The translations under genes were made by a program, and so were the position numbers. This document shows positions 63,404 to 64,000 of a stretch of DNA of 64,000 bases, one piece after another; position 1 is the first letter of the stretch; the number at the start of each line of letters is the position of its first letter. Below the pieces are notes generated by a model. It was not told the origin of the DNA, made no database searches, and saw nothing but the letters and a program-made list of their open reading frames with translations. This stretch comes from Chondrosia reniformis (lineage: Eukaryota > Porifera > Demospongiae > Chondrillida > Chondrillidae): the NCBI GenBank assembly GCA_947172415.1, contig OX359191.1, positions 4,216,001 through 4,280,000 on the forward strand, given 5' to 3'.

Positions 63404-63927
63404 GTTTCTGGCTATAAGTAACTGTTTTAACTTTTTTCGCTTTTGCTTCTTTTTCTTTTTTTCTTATGTTTATTCCATACAGAATGCTGTATTGCCATGT
63501 ATGTGTATGGATGCTTTAAATGATAGTGCATCTGCATATTATAGACTCAACCATGCATGCTAGACTAACAGCATGCAAAGTATGTACTCATAAAATTGTT
63601 GTCTCTAACATGCATTGAATATATATATATATACTTGAATGTATGACTTGAATTTACATGCAATGGTGAATGGATTTAACATAAAACAGTAATAATTCAA
63701 CAAAATATAAATATAATTACCATATACATTCAGCTATGACTATATATACTAATAAACATGGTTACAATGTTCATAATAAAACGTTTTTTAACTTAAGTTT
63801 AATGTAAACATAATACTAATTTAATTCAGTAAAAATGACCTTATTTTTATGTGGTCAAAGTAACTTTTTATAGGGTCAGTACAGTGTCATAAAAAATAAC
63901 CTTTAAAAAGGTTAAAATAACAAAGTA
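63404..63927. other. 3' flank and subterminal region of CACTA-like element
   Basis: AT-rich and non-coding. A possible AATAAA-type signal lies near 63773. Subterminal words TGACC (63836), GGTCAAAGTAAC (63853) and GGTTAAAATAAC (63910) resemble those at the left end. Confidence 0.5.
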
Positions 63928-63939
63928 TTTTTTCAGTGT
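63928..63939 (-). repeat. right terminal inverted repeat of CACTA-like element
   Basis: TTTTTTCAGTGT, the reverse complement of 57328-57339. Satellite resumes within about 10 bases. Confidence 0.8.
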
Positions 63940-64000
63940 CCTGGTAGTATGTACTAGTTGTATGTACTAGTTTTATATACTAGTTGTATGAACTAGATGT
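63940..64000 (+). repeat. 13-bp satellite, forward orientation, continuing off the window
   Basis: Forward units continue to the window end with the same orientation as before 57328, so the CACTA-like element sits inside one block. Confidence 0.9.

Larger units (their letters stand above)
57328..63939. mobile_element. CACTA/EnSpm-like DNA transposon, 6.6 kb
   Basis: Ends are CACTGAAAAAA (57329-57339) and TTTTTTCAGTG (63928-63938), a perfect 11-bp inverted repeat (12 with the next A/T pair), embedded in satellite. Subterminal words such as GTCAAAGTAA, AAAGTGACC and GGTTAAAATAAC recur near both ends, as in CACTA elements. Inside are a decayed transposase (minus) and an intact SAM-domain gene (plus) in divergent order, and a nested PLE pair. 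No clean 2-4 bp target duplication is visible. The call to the CMC (CACTA) superfamily rests on termini plus recognisable protein motifs. Confidence 0.75.

Overview
This window looks like AT-rich, repeat-dominated DNA from an invertebrate animal; the phylum cannot be fixed from sequence alone. The evidence is eukaryotic mobile DNA: Penelope-like elements (PLEs) with GIY-YIG domains and hammerhead-ribozyme motifs, APE-type and restriction-like-endonuclease non-LTR retrotransposons (LINEs), and a large CACTG-ended DNA transposon with intron-containing genes. I see no rRNA, tRNA, CRISPR array, bacterial operon or clear single-copy host gene.

The matrix, roughly three quarters of the window, is a degenerate 13-bp satellite with consensus TACTAGTTGTATG. 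It lies in long blocks of one orientation: reverse at about 0.4-1.3, 14.4-22.5, 24.4-31.0 and 32.5-34.1 kb, forward elsewhere. Higher-order repeats of 491, 284 and 208 bp are superimposed, and a recurring four-monomer cassette appears in both orientations.

Inserted pieces, left to right: LINE 3' end (1-404); 5'-truncated PLE on the minus strand (1285-1745); an unassigned 1-kb insert (3589-4612); short unassigned inserts (5160-5336, 9806-10046); a 68-bp inverted-repeat-bounded PLE (16107-18690); LINE scrap (22531-22806); a second identical PLE (26034-28617); a decayed LINE reverse transcriptase (30984-32520); a minus-strand LINE carrying a 2A-like motif, a PHD finger and an APE domain (37593-38940); an R2/NeSL-type LINE 3' half (48328-49650); another LINE scrap (50225-50311); a near-perfect 116-bp-arm hairpin (50995-51236); and a 6.6-kb CACTA/EnSpm-like element (57328-63939) with an inverted PLE pair nested inside.

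The two PLE copies belong to a 9,927-bp tandem duplication (12878-22804 and 22805-31260). Copy B is shorter by 1,473 bp, exactly three 491-bp higher-order units. In the CACTA-like element the transposase (minus) is broken by several stops and frameshifts, while the divergently placed SAM-domain partner gene (plus) can be assembled from five exons into an uninterrupted frame. The most informative signals are the family of minimal hammerhead ribozymes with covarying stem I, the 2A motif in the LINE, and the contrast between a dead transposase and an intact partner gene.
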